The position numbers and the translations under genes were made by a program. The notes beneath the pieces were generated by a model, which worked only from the letters and a program-made list of their open reading frames with translations, ran no database searches and was not told where the DNA came from. A stretch of DNA of 37,091 nt. Source: Tetragenococcus sp. (GTDB taxonomy: Bacteria; Bacillota; Bacilli; Lactobacillales; Enterococcaceae). How positions within the stretch are numbered: the stretch's first letter is position 1; the number at the start of each line of letters is the position of its first letter. Location: NCBI GenBank assembly GCA_030462125.1, contig JAKDZT010000007.1:1-37091 (forward strand), read 5' to 3'. This document shows positions 10,151-19,867 of the stretch, piece by piece.

Positions 10151-12657
10151 ATGAAAGAAGAATACTATAAAGTAACGGTTGAAGATACGATAAAACAATT
10201 TGATACAGATCGAAAATCTGGGCTTTCTACACAAACAGCGGATAACCGCTTTGAAGAAAATGGTCCGAACGAGATCCAACAAGGGGAGAAAACATCGCCT
10301 TGGAAATTGTTGTGGAATCTTTACAAAGTATGATCTATACCACGACGACAGTGATTCGTGATGGTAAAACGCAAACGATCGAAGCGACGAAGGTGGTGCC
10401 AGGCGATGTCCTCTTGTTAAGAGAAGGGGATGCCATAGCGGCGGATGGCCGTATTATTTCCAGCAATAATTTTGCTTGTATTGAATCAGCCTTAACAGGA
10501 GAATCAGATGCGGTTGAAAAAAGTGCAGATGAAATTTATGAAGAAGAAACGCCTTTAGGAGATCAAAAAAATGTGGTCTTTGCTGGGACGGCTGTAACGC
10601 GTGGTTATGCTTATATTGTTGTTACAGAGACTGGTATGGAGACCGAAGTTGGTAAAATTAGTGGCATGTTAGATGAAGATAGTAACGATAAAACACCACT
10701 AGATATCGAACTAGATAAACTAAGTAGAGCGATCATTTTAGCTGCATTTATTGCAGGTATAGCAGTATTTGTCGCAGGATTGCTGACCGGCCAACCCTTT
10801 GTAGAAATGATTCATATTTCGATCATTTTAGCCGTTGCAGCTATACCTGAAGCGATGCCTGCTGTAGAAACCATTACTTTATCAAAAGGTATGCGGACAA
10901 TGGCCGAGCGTAAGGCTTTAGTAAAAACATTGCCTGCTGTAGAAACGTTAGGTGCGACCAGCGTCATTGCCAGTGATAAGACTGGGACTTTGACTGAAAA
11001 TCAAATGATGGCTTCAGAATTAATATTAAATGATGAAACACATTACGAAGTGACTGGGGAAGGTTACGACCCCAATGGCACCATCAAAAGAGATGGTGAA
11101 GAAATTGACCCAGAAAATAATGAAGATTTACTTCATTTTATTCGATCTGGCGTTTTATGTAACACTGCCCATATTGACCAAAATGAAGACGGTGAATATG
11201 AAGTGGTTGGTGATCCTACTGATGGAGCGCTAGTGACACTGGGGAAAAAAGTTGGTTTAGACCGCCAAGATCTTGAAAATGACGGCTATGAAAAAATCGC
11301 TGAAGTACCCTTTTCTTCGGAAAATAAATATATGATTGTCGTTTACGAAAAGGACGAAGAACGGGAATTGATTATAAAAGGTGCCTTTGATGTTATTTTA
11401 AACTTAGCCGATCAATCGCAACAGCTAAAAGACGACTTGCAAGAGCAAAATGAAATTTTTGCTGAAAAAGGCCAACGCGTGATCGCGATTGCTAGCATTA
11501 AAGGCTATGATGGAGGACTAACTGAAGAAGAACTAGAAAGTTCATTAGCTGGTTTAAAAATCCAAGGATTAGTAGGTATTATTGATCCACCACGGCCAGA
11601 TGCTTATGAATCCATTGAAAATGCACAAAATGCTGGCATTAAAGTCAAAATGATTACAGGCGACCATCCTAAAACAGCATCAATTATTGCCAAGGATATT
11701 GGCTTAGCGGATTATGAAAAAATCATGACCGGTAAAGAAATTGATGAACAAGTAGATAATGATGATTTTGCTCAAGTTGTTGACGATACGGCAGTTTTTG
11801 CTCGAGTTTCCCCTGAAAATAAAATGCAAATTGTTTCTGCCTTAAAAAAAGAAAGCGAAGTCGTTTCAATGACGGGGGATGGCGTCAACGATGCTCCAGC
11901 TTTAAATGATGCCAATATCGGCGTTGCGATGGGCGTAAGAGGTACAGAAGTAGCAAAAGAAGCTTCAGATATGATTCTAACAGATGACCGCTTTGGTACA
12001 ATCGTGGATTCAGTTGAAGAAGGACGAATTATTTTTGATAATATCAAAAAATACGTTTCTTTCTTGTTTGCTTGTAACATGGTGGAAATTATTGCTATTT
12101 TTGCTAGTGTGGTCTTTTTGCTACCGATGCCAATTGCTCCGCTACACATTTTATTCTTAAATTTGATTATCGATATTGCTCCTGCAATGTCTCTTTCTTA
12201 TGAACCAGCAGAAGAAAATGTGATGGCAAGAAATCCTCGTTCTGAAAAAGACAGTTTGGTTAATCGGCACTTTTTAACTCGTATTATTTTCAGTGGTGTG
12301 ATTATTGGATTGTCAGCCTTTGCTATATTCTGGTTTTTACTAAATGGCGAACAATCAGGCGAGTATTTGCAAACAGCTGTATTTACTTTTATGGCAATCG
12401 CCCAATTAATGCATCTCTTTAACGTACGTAAAACCAATTCTTTTGGTCTTGATCGTTCAATTTTGCAAAATAAAATATTAATAGGTGCTATCGGATTATC
12501 TGTTGCTTTGCAACTTGTGGCAGTTTATGTACCTGTTATGAATGATCTTTTAGGCACTGAGCCCTTACGACCAATTACTTGGGTAATTATTTTAATTGGA
12601 GCTATCTTGTCTACAGCGATTGTAGGAGTATTTAACAAAATAAAATACCATGATTAA
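10151..12657 (+). pseudogene. Disrupted P-type (P2/Ca2+-like) cation-transporting ATPase; M1-M2 segment missing with frameshift
   Basis: N-terminal ORF 10151-10333 (..GEKTSPWKLLWNLYKV*) and ORF 10300-12657 (ESLQSMIYTTTTVIRDGKTQTIEATKVVPGDVLLL..., DKTGTLT, MTGDGVNDAPAL) are adjacent fragments of one protein in different frames. Confidence 0.85.
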
Positions 12658-12787
12658 TGTAAACTCATTTTATTCTTTAGTGATAAAAAAATAAAATTCT
12701 CCTCGTTGAGTAACGGTAAAGTTTGGTATAATGAATTTAAGACCAAATAAAAGGCTTACAAAAAGTTACTTACGAGGGGGATTTTTT

Positions 12788-14293
12788 ATGGAAAAATTAG
12801 CCGACTTGCAAACCCAGTCAGATATTCGCGGATTTGCTATGGATACAAAAGAATATCAAGCCAATTTGACAACAGATGCGGTGCGAAAAATTGCCGGAGG
12901 TATCGTCAATTGGTTACGTGAAATACGCGGGGTTAAGGGTCAATTAACGATTGGTGTGGGTAGAGATAGCCGTTTAAGTGGCCCCAAACTACAAGAAGCT
13001 TTAATGGAAGAATTGGTTTCTTATGGTATAGATATTTATGACTTTGGTTTGTCTACTACGCCAGCTTTATTTATGAGCACCCAATTTGAGCAATATTCTT
13101 GTGACGCGGGGGTGATGTTGACGGCGAGTCACTTGCCTTATTATTATAATGGTGTCAAAGTTTTCACTCCTCAAGGTGGAGCTGACAAAGAAGATATTGC
13201 TTATATTTTAACTCATACAGAAAGAAATATTGCCGATAATAAAGGAACTGTCACCAAAGCTGATTTACTTACAACTTATGCCAACGATTTAGTGGAAAAA
13301 ATTCGTGCGGGAAGTAAAGGAAATTCGCCACAACCATTAGCTGATTTTAAAGTTGTCGTAGATGCGGGGAACGGAGTAGGAGGATTTTTTGCAGAGCAAG
13401 TTTTGCAGCCTTTAGGGGCAGATACTACAGGTTCTCAATTTTTAACACCTGATGGCAACTTTCCTAACCATATTCCTAACCCTGAGGAAAAAGAGGCGAT
13501 GGAAAGTATTCAACAAGCGGTTTTAGAAAACGAAGCTGATTTAGGCGTGATCTTTGATACGGATGGGGATCGTTCGGCAATCGTTACTAAATCAGGGGAC
13601 GTACTGAACCGTAATAATTTTGTTGCTGTACTAAGTCGTATTATTTTAACGGAGCATCCAGGGACAAGTATTGTCACTAATTCACCTACTTCGGATCATT
13701 TAAAGATATTTATTGAATCATTCGGCGGTAAACAAGTTCGTTATATTTCTGGTTATCGTAGTGTGATCAATAAGGCAAAAGAGTTAAATCAAGAGGGTAT
13801 TGATAGCCAATTGGCAATTGAAACGAGTGGTCATGCCGCATTTAAAGAAAATTATTTCTTAGATGATGGGGCTTATGTAATTGCCAAAATTTTAATGCTG
13901 CTACCAGGTCTACAAGCGGAAGGCAAAACCTTGGAATCCTTGATTGCTGATTTAAAACAACCCCTTGAAACCCAAGAAGTTCGTCTTAAATTAGAAGCGG
14001 AGGATTATCGAGCATTAGGTGAACAAGTTATTAAAGATATTGCAGATATTGATGTCCCTGGCTGGGAAATCGATCCTGAAAATGAAGAGGGAATTCGTTT
14101 TCGTTTAACGCCTCCTTATGGCCATGGTTGGTTCTTACTACGCTTAAGCCTACACGAACCTTTACTTGTTTTACAAATTGAAAATGATGAAGCTGGATTT
14201 ATTGTACCTGTGCTCGAAAAGATGCACCAATTTTTGGAACATTATCCCAATGTTAATCAAGAAGAACTATTAGCATTAACCTCAAATGGTTGA
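12788..14293 (+). CDS. Phosphomannomutase/phosphoglucomutase family
   Basis: SDIRGFAMD, GVGRDSRLSG, GVMLTASHLPYYYNGVK, FDTDGDRSAIV, ETSGHAAFKENYFLDDGAY; RBS cgaggggg. Confidence 0.9.
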   Translation: MEKLADLQTQSDIRGFAMDTKEYQANLTTDAVRKIAGGIVNWLREIRGVKGQLTIGVGRDSRLSGPKLQEALMEELVSYGIDIYDFGLSTTPALFMSTQFEQYSCDAGVMLTASHLPYYYNGVKVFTPQGGADKEDIAYILTHTERNIADNKGTVTKADLLTTYANDLVEKIRAGSKGNSPQPLADFKVVVDAGNGVGGFFAEQVLQPLGADTTGSQFLTPDGNFPNHIPNPEEKEAMESIQQAVLENEADLGVIFDTDGDRSAIVTKSGDVLNRNNFVAVLSRIILTEHPGTSIVTNSPTSDHLKIFIESFGGKQVRYISGYRSVINKAKELNQEGIDSQLAIETSGHAAFKENYFLDDGAYVIAKILMLLPGLQAEGKTLESLIADLKQPLETQEVRLKLEAEDYRALGEQVIKDIADIDVPGWEIDPENEEGIRFRLTPPYGHGWFLLRLSLHEPLLVLQIENDEAGFIVPVLEKMHQFLEHYPNVNQEELLALTSNG

Positions 14294-14310
14294 TTTTCAT
14301 CCGTATATGA

Positions 14311-14356
14311 AAAATTCCAAGTGGAGCCTACATTTTAGCGACTTCCCTTGGAATTT
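14311..14356 (+). terminator. Intrinsic terminator after phosphohexomutase
   Basis: AAATTCCAAG ... CTTGGAATTTTTAT. Confidence 0.8.
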
Positions 14357-14361
14357 TTATT

Positions 14362-14542
14362 GATGTGCTCCCAATAATTGGCTTTATTGGGGGCAACTCT
14401 TTCGATGTGCCACCAATCTATCAATTATTGGGGTCACATCGGCTTATGTCCCTCCAAAAATTTAAGGATCGGTGGCACATCGCTTCATGTGACCCCAATC
14501 TTTTACTAAATTGGGGGTCACATTGGGTGAATTCCCACCAAT
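14362..14542. repeat. Array of ~9 alternating-orientation copies of a ~14 bp core (GATGTGNCNCCAAT), period 41-43 bp
   Basis: Forward cores at 14362, 14404, 14445, 14486, ~14529; reverse cores between (attggggtcacatcgg, gatcggtggcacatcg, aattgggggtcacat). Confidence 0.9.
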
Positions 14543-14662
14543 CGTAATGATATTTCAAAATTAGCAGGGCTTTTTAGGTATGGAAAGTTAGTAGAAAGAA
14601 GATTGAAAAACGAGCGAAAAATCTATATAATGAACGAAAATTGAAAATATGGAGGGACAATA

Positions 14663-16045
14663 ATGGAAGTTTTCCGGAAAAGACCCATTGAAAAAGATTC
14701 GGTCAATACGTTAAAACGGGAATTAAAATTGAAAGATCTGATTATGCTGGGAATTGGTGCCATCATTGGTACGGGCATATTCGTTGTAACCGGACAAGCT
14801 TCAGCAAATTATGCTGGGCCGGCTTCCATGATTTCCTTTATTATTGCAGCGATCGTTGTTGTTTTAAATGGGATTTGTTTTGCTGAATTTGCTTCACGAG
14901 TGCCAGTATCAGGCGGGCCTTATAGTTATATGTATATTGTTTTTGGCGAGCTAACCGCTTGGATTGCTGGCTGGCTATTGATTTGTGAATATATGTTAGC
15001 CGTTTCTTCTGTTGCTGCGGGTTGGTCAGGCTATTTTCAGGGATTTTTGAGTAATTGGGGGATACAGCTTCCTCAAGCTTTAAGAGCTGGTTATAATCCT
15101 GAGCAAGGAACATACATTGATTTAATTGCTGCTTTGGTGATGATTCTAGTTACGCTGTGGGTTACCCAAGAAGCGAAAAAAGCCTTGCGATTAAATAATG
15201 CGATGGTTTGGGTAAAGTTTGGTGTCATTATTTTATTTGTCGCTGTAGGTGTGTTTTTTGTTCAACCGTCTAATTGGCAGCCTTATGCGCCCTTTGGTAT
15301 GCAAGGTATTTTTAACGGTGCAGCCTTAGTCTTTTTTGCTTTTCTAGGGTTTGATTCGATTTCGATGGCAGCAGAAGAAGTAGAAAATCCAAGAAGGGAT
15401 GTACCACGTGGGATCATTGGCTCGATTTTAATTGCTACTGTTTTATACGTTGCGGTGACATTAATTTTGACAGGAATCGTACCTTTTGACCGATTAGGCG
15501 TAGCTGATCCAGTGGCTTTTGCTATGCGTTATATTAATCAAGGATTTACTGGTTCTGTGATTTCAGTAGGGACCATTTTAACTTTACTAACAGTGACTAT
15601 CTCCATGCTTTATTCTTTAGCAAGACTTATTTATTCGATTAGTAAAGATGGTCTATTACCAAAATTTTTACAACAAATTGATGAAAAACGACGGACACCT
15701 AAAAATGCAACCTTTGTAGCGGGAGCCATTGGTTTATTCTTTGCAGCAGCTTTTCCTTTAAATATTTTAGCTGAACTAACAAATATTACGGCGCTTACCT
15801 GTCTGGCCTTAATGGCGTTAGGGGTGATCCGCTTACGCAAAATGTTGGGTGAACCAAAAAAAGGGGAATTTAAAGTCCCTTTTGTCCCTGTATTACCGAT
15901 TATTTCGGTGCTTTCTTGTATATTTTTAATGTTACGCTTGGATAAAATTACCTGGACAGTTTTTATTATCGCGCTTCTTTTAGGATTATGTATTTATTTT
16001 GCTTATGGCTATCAACATAGTGATTTGAATGAAAAAAAGAGCTGA
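14663..16045 (+). CDS. APC-family amino acid permease
   Basis: LKLKDLIMLGIGAIIGTGIFVVTGQAS, FFAFLGFDSISMAAEEVENPRRDVPRGI. Confidence 0.93.
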   Translation: MEVFRKRPIEKDSVNTLKRELKLKDLIMLGIGAIIGTGIFVVTGQASANYAGPASMISFIIAAIVVVLNGICFAEFASRVPVSGGPYSYMYIVFGELTAWIAGWLLICEYMLAVSSVAAGWSGYFQGFLSNWGIQLPQALRAGYNPEQGTYIDLIAALVMILVTLWVTQEAKKALRLNNAMVWVKFGVIILFVAVGVFFVQPSNWQPYAPFGMQGIFNGAALVFFAFLGFDSISMAAEEVENPRRDVPRGIIGSILIATVLYVAVTLILTGIVPFDRLGVADPVAFAMRYINQGFTGSVISVGTILTLLTVTISMLYSLARLIYSISKDGLLPKFLQQIDEKRRTPKNATFVAGAIGLFFAAAFPLNILAELTNITALTCLALMALGVIRLRKMLGEPKKGEFKVPFVPVLPIISVLSCIFLMLRLDKITWTVFIIALLLGLCIYFAYGYQHSDLNEKKS

Positions 16046-16103
16046 ATTGTCCGGCCCTAAAGTTTAACTGCTTTGGGGCCGATGCACATCAGCTCTTTTT
16101 TAT
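16035..16103. terminator. Bidirectional terminator between APC permease and telA-like gene
   Basis: AAAAAAGAGCTGA...GGCCC..GGGGCC...TCAGCTCTTTTTT. Confidence 0.8.
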
Positions 16104-17299
16104 TGCTCTTTTTTGGTTGTTAATTCGATCAATTTTTGTTTTAAACCTTCTTCCATTTCACCAAGTTCGACTTCTGCATGGCGTCGATTTTCTTTTCCTT
16201 CTTGTTGAATGCGTAAGGTTTCTTCAATTGTTTCAACCAAATCATTTTGCGTTTGTTGTAAGGTATCAATATCTACTACACCACGCTCGTTTTCTTTGGC
16301 TGTTTCAACAGCTGAGGTTTTTAACATTTCAGCGTTTTTCTTTAATAAGTCGTTTGTCGTTTCTGAGACTTGCCTTTGCGCAGTTACCGCGTCTTTTTGA
16401 CGTAACAATGTTAAAGCGATGACGACCTGATTTTTCCATAAAGGAATGGCGGTGTTGATCGAAGATTGGATCTTTTCTGCTAAAGCTTGGTTCGTATTTT
16501 GAATCAGACGAATTTGTGGCGCTTGTTGTAGTGTAATTTCTCGAGTTAAACGTAAATCATGGGTGCGTTTATCTAAACGATCCAAAAACTGTGAATAATC
16601 ATTTGCAATTTGCATATCCATTTGTTCCCCGGTTTGTTGCGCTTTTTCCATTGCTTCTGGAATTGTTTTTTGCTCGAGCTCTTCCATTTTTATTTCACTA
16701 GCTGCAATGTAGAGATTTAGCGCGTCAAAGTAGTCCTTATTTTTTTGATAGAGTTGTTCGAGCATTAAATGATCTTCAAGCAAGCCATCTTTTTCTTTGT
16801 CGAGCTTAACGGCAACTTTATCAATCTGAGCACCAATCTTTTGGTATTTTGCGGTGATTTCATAAATTGATTGTTTCACTTTGCCGAACATACGTTGAAA
16901 AATATTTCCTTCTCCGGCACGAAGTTCATCTGGATTAGCTTCTTGTAGACGATACATCAATTCATTGAGTGAGTCTCCAACAGGACCGATATCTGAAGTT
17001 TGTACTTGATCTAGCATCGATTGTGAGAACTCACTTAACTTTGTTTGGGCTTTGGTGCCATAACTTAATACGGCTTGTTGGTCTGTCGCATCAATCTGAT
17101 CAGCTAACTGCTTAGCTTGTTGTTTTCTTTCTTCAGATAACTTATCAATTAATCGAGGGGCTTGTTCTTGCGTATGTAATTCGGCTAACTCTTCTTGCTG
17201 AGTGGTGGTTAATTGGTTTAAATCTGGAGTAAATGAGTCGCTCATTAAATTTTCCAGCGTTTTATCAACGGATGGTTGTTCATTGGACTGATCGGACAT
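16100..17299 (-). CDS. Toxic anion resistance protein (TelA family)
   Basis: [51 protein letters not shown]; likely start ATG at 17299 (MSDQSNEQ). Confidence 0.9.
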   Translation of the reverse strand: MSDQSNEQPSVDKTLENLMSDSFTPDLNQLTTTQQEELAELHTQEQAPRLIDKLSEERKQQAKQLADQIDATDQQAVLSYGTKAQTKLSEFSQSMLDQVQTSDIGPVGDSLNELMYRLQEANPDELRAGEGNIFQRMFGKVKQSIYEITAKYQKIGAQIDKVAVKLDKEKDGLLEDHLMLEQLYQKNKDYFDALNLYIAASEIKMEELEQKTIPEAMEKAQQTGEQMDMQIANDYSQFLDRLDKRTHDLRLTREITLQQAPQIRLIQNTNQALAEKIQSSINTAIPLWKNQVVIALTLLRQKDAVTAQRQVSETTNDLLKKNAEMLKTSAVETAKENERGVVDIDTLQQTQNDLVETIEETLRIQQEGKENRRHAEVELGEMEEGLKQKLIELTTKKEQ

Positions 17300-17357
17300 A
17301 GCAGTTTTTCCTCCTTTAAGTAGATTGAAAAAACAGAAGAAGATAAAAGCCAAGCTT

Positions 17358-18035
17358 TTATCTAGCTTCATGTTCTTTATAATTTCTGTTTTGTTTTAAG
17401 CTTTGTTTGGCAATAGACATTTCAACATCTAAGTCGTCTAAATCATCGGCTACAAATTTTTGATAATCGGTCGTAATTAAAGCAGCCATTTGATCGATGA
17501 TTTGGATGCTTTCTTCAATTTTATCGTAAGTGTCTCGGTTTTTAATTTCATGTTCATTAATTTCAATAAATTTATCTGTTAAATCAACTAAATTTGGCAA
17601 ATGGGTATATAAGAAGTGATTGGCTTCTGGCATGCGCTTGGGGGAATGAACGATTTCTTTAAATAAAGCCTTGGCAGCTTTGGTCGTATCGTGACGCAAA
17701 TCAACAGCTCTTAGTTTCCCACTTTTATTCATTGTTGCTTGTAGATGTTCAATTTGTTTTTTGGTTTGGTTCATCGTTTGGCGAAACATCGTAATTTCGC
17801 TATCTGACATTCCGGCGTCGATATAACTTTTTTCTCGTTTTTTTGACAATGTTGGTAGGTCACTTTCGTCATTTTTTTGCGAGTTGCCCTTTAAACCATA
17901 ATAGAGTAAGAAGCCACCAGCAATAAAAAACAATAATGGGAAGGAATCGAGTGAACCATTTCCGGAGAAAACGTTAAGTAAAAAGATGACGCCTAAAATG
18001 GTAGCAATCCATAATCCCCACTTTGATTTTTTCAT
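17358..18035 (-). CDS. XpaC-like / 5-bromo-4-chloroindolyl phosphate hydrolysis family protein
   Basis: N-terminal TM segments and XpaC-like coiled region; upstream of telA, a commonly conserved pair. Confidence 0.8.
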   Translation of the reverse strand: MKKSKWGLWIATILGVIFLLNVFSGNGSLDSFPLLFFIAGGFLLYYGLKGNSQKNDESDLPTLSKKREKSYIDAGMSDSEITMFRQTMNQTKKQIEHLQATMNKSGKLRAVDLRHDTTKAAKALFKEIVHSPKRMPEANHFLYTHLPNLVDLTDKFIEINEHEIKNRDTYDKIEESIQIIDQMAALITTDYQKFVADDLDDLDVEMSIAKQSLKQNRNYKEHEAR

Positions 18036-18226
18036 TTTTTAAACCTCCTAAAAACCTCATATATAAACGTTTCTTGTCTTGATTTCTACACCTTCATTCT
18101 AGCACGATATATTCAATAAAAGAATCCGACTTACGGTGTATTTCCATAATTTAGAAAAAACATAACCTTTTATATGTTAGAATATAAGAAATTACTTAGG
18201 ATAAAAAAAGAAAGTTTGGTGAAACG

Positions 18227-18796
18227 ATGCTAAATTTTGAAGATTTTGCAGAGAAAACAATCTCTAGAAAAGAGATATTTAATGGGAAAATTATTGATGT
18301 GGCGCTAGATGATGTCAAAGTACCCAATGGTCAGACCTCTAAGCGTGAATTAGTATTTCATGCTGGTGGTGTGGGTATCATTGCGCTAACTCCCGAAAAT
18401 AAAATGGTATTTGTACGGCAGTTTAGAAAGCCATTGGAAAAAGTTATTTTAGAAATTCCAGCAGGTAAAATCGACCCTGGTGAAAATGCTCATCCAGAAG
18501 ACACTGGGAAAAGGGAATTAGAGGAGGAAACAGGTTATAAATGTAGCTCTATGAGACATCTTGCTTCCATGTATTTGTCTCCTGGTTTTTCTAATGAAAT
18601 GTTGCATATCTATCTAGCAAATGATATAAAAAAAACAGCGCATCCTAGATCACAAGATGAGGATGAATTACTCGAAATTTATGAATTAACCTTAGAGGAA
18701 GCTGAACAAGCAATCAAAGACCAAACTATTTGTGATGCCAAAACAATCTATGCGATTACTTGGTGGAAATTATTGCTTGCCCAAGGGAGTGTTTGA
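18227..18796 (+). CDS. NUDIX hydrolase (ADP-ribose pyrophosphatase-like)
   Basis: NUDIX box GKRELEEETGYKC; VRQFRKPLEKVILEIPAGKIDPGE. Confidence 0.93.
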   Translation: MLNFEDFAEKTISRKEIFNGKIIDVALDDVKVPNGQTSKRELVFHAGGVGIIALTPENKMVFVRQFRKPLEKVILEIPAGKIDPGENAHPEDTGKRELEEETGYKCSSMRHLASMYLSPGFSNEMLHIYLANDIKKTAHPRSQDEDELLEIYELTLEEAEQAIKDQTICDAKTIYAITWWKLLLAQGSV

Positions 18797-18797
18797 T

Positions 18798-19082
18798 ATG
18801 GCAAAAGAACCACTTGTTTCCCGAGCGCAACTGCGTAAACACCGAGATGAAGAGGAAAAAGTGCAAGAACAAAATCCAAAACAAGAAGAAAAGCAATATC
18901 AGGAAGAAGAAAAAAGAATTGATAATTATTACCGAAAACAATTGAAACAAAACAAGCCGATCAATACAACGCGATCCAGTCAGAACCAACGTTCTCGCCG
19001 AATGAATAGTTTTTTGATGAAATGGATCGTTATCGTGTTTTTATTATTGGTATTGGTTTTAATGATGGTTTTCTTTTTATAA
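18798..19082 (+). CDS. Small single-pass membrane protein, charged N-terminus
   Basis: MAKEPLVSRAQLRKHRDEEEKVQ... plus C-terminal TM (FLMKWIVIVFLLLVLVLMMVFFL); between NUDIX gene and mtnN. Confidence 0.75.
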   Translation: MAKEPLVSRAQLRKHRDEEEKVQEQNPKQEEKQYQEEEKRIDNYYRKQLKQNKPINTTRSSQNQRSRRMNSFLMKWIVIVFLLLVLVLMMVFFL

Positions 19083-19106
19083 TTTTAGCAAAAAAGGGAG
19101 AAGCAA

Positions 19107-19799
19107 ATGAAAATAGGAATTATTGGTGCCATGGCACAAGAAGTAAAAGTTTTGACTGAATCATGCCAAGACGTAGAAAAATGGGAGAGGGCAGGAGCTA
19201 CTTTTTATTCTGGAGAGATGGCAGGCCATGAAGTTATTGTGGTGCAATCTGGTATCGGTAAAGTGTTAGCTTCACTGACTGCTAGCCTTTTAATCCAGCA
19301 ATATCAAGTGGATTTTTTAATTAACACAGGATCCGCTGGTGGGATTGGTACAGGTCTTTCGGTAGGTGATGTGGTTATTGCGGAAAAGCTAGCTTATTAT
19401 GATGTAGATGCTACGGGCTTTGGCTATGAATATGGGCAACTTCCAGGTGGAATGCCACTGTATTATGAAGCAGGCAGCCAGTTAGTTGAACAAATCGCTG
19501 CTGCTGCAGAAAAATCAAACCTTTCGATTAAAAAGGGGTTAATTGTTACTGGCGACTCTTTTATTGATGATCAAACAAAAATTAGCGAAATCTTAAATCA
19601 TTTTCCATCGGCGTTGTGTTGTGAAATGGAAGGCACAGCAATCGCTCAAACCGCTCAACAGTTCAATGTCCCAGCGGTCGTTATTCGGGCGATGAGTGAT
19701 ACAGCCGATCATGCTGCAACTCAAAGTTTTGATGAATTTATTGACCAAGCGGGTCAGCGTTCTGCTGAAATGGTTATGACTTTTATTCGCTCTATTTAA
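19107..19799 (+). CDS. mtnN: 5'-methylthioadenosine/S-adenosylhomocysteine nucleosidase
   Basis: MKIGIIGAMAQEVKVL, NTGSAGGIG, CCEMEGTAIAQTAQQF, RAMSDTAD. Confidence 0.96.
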   Translation: MKIGIIGAMAQEVKVLTESCQDVEKWERAGATFYSGEMAGHEVIVVQSGIGKVLASLTASLLIQQYQVDFLINTGSAGGIGTGLSVGDVVIAEKLAYYDVDATGFGYEYGQLPGGMPLYYEAGSQLVEQIAAAAEKSNLSIKKGLIVTGDSFIDDQTKISEILNHFPSALCCEMEGTAIAQTAQQFNVPAVVIRAMSDTADHAATQSFDEFIDQAGQRSAEMVMTFIRSI

Positions 19800-19811
19800 A
19801 AATGCAGATAA

Positions 19812-19860
19812 AAAGAACGAAGACGGCAAAATGTTCTTGCTATCTTCGTTCTTTTTACTA
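19812..19860. terminator. Bidirectional terminator between mtnN and pepO
   Basis: AAAAAGAACGAAGA...TCTTCGTTCTTTTT. Confidence 0.85.
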
Positions 19861-19867
19861 GTTAAAA

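Noticed and set aside
11772-12149. Antisense ORF of 125 aa within the P-type ATPase
   Set aside because: Mirror of a strongly conserved coding frame (GDGVNDAP region); typical shadow ORF.
9820-12657. XRE regulator + ATPase as a toxin-antitoxin or phage immunity module
   Set aside because: No toxin-like partner, integrase or phage gene; the ATPase is an ordinary cation pump fragment.
14365-14547. 60-aa ORF
   Set aside because: Lies inside the 41-bp inverted repeat array; no convincing RBS or protein-like composition.
14841-15113. Antisense ORF of 90 aa in the APC permease
   Set aside because: Shadow ORF opposite a confident coding sequence.
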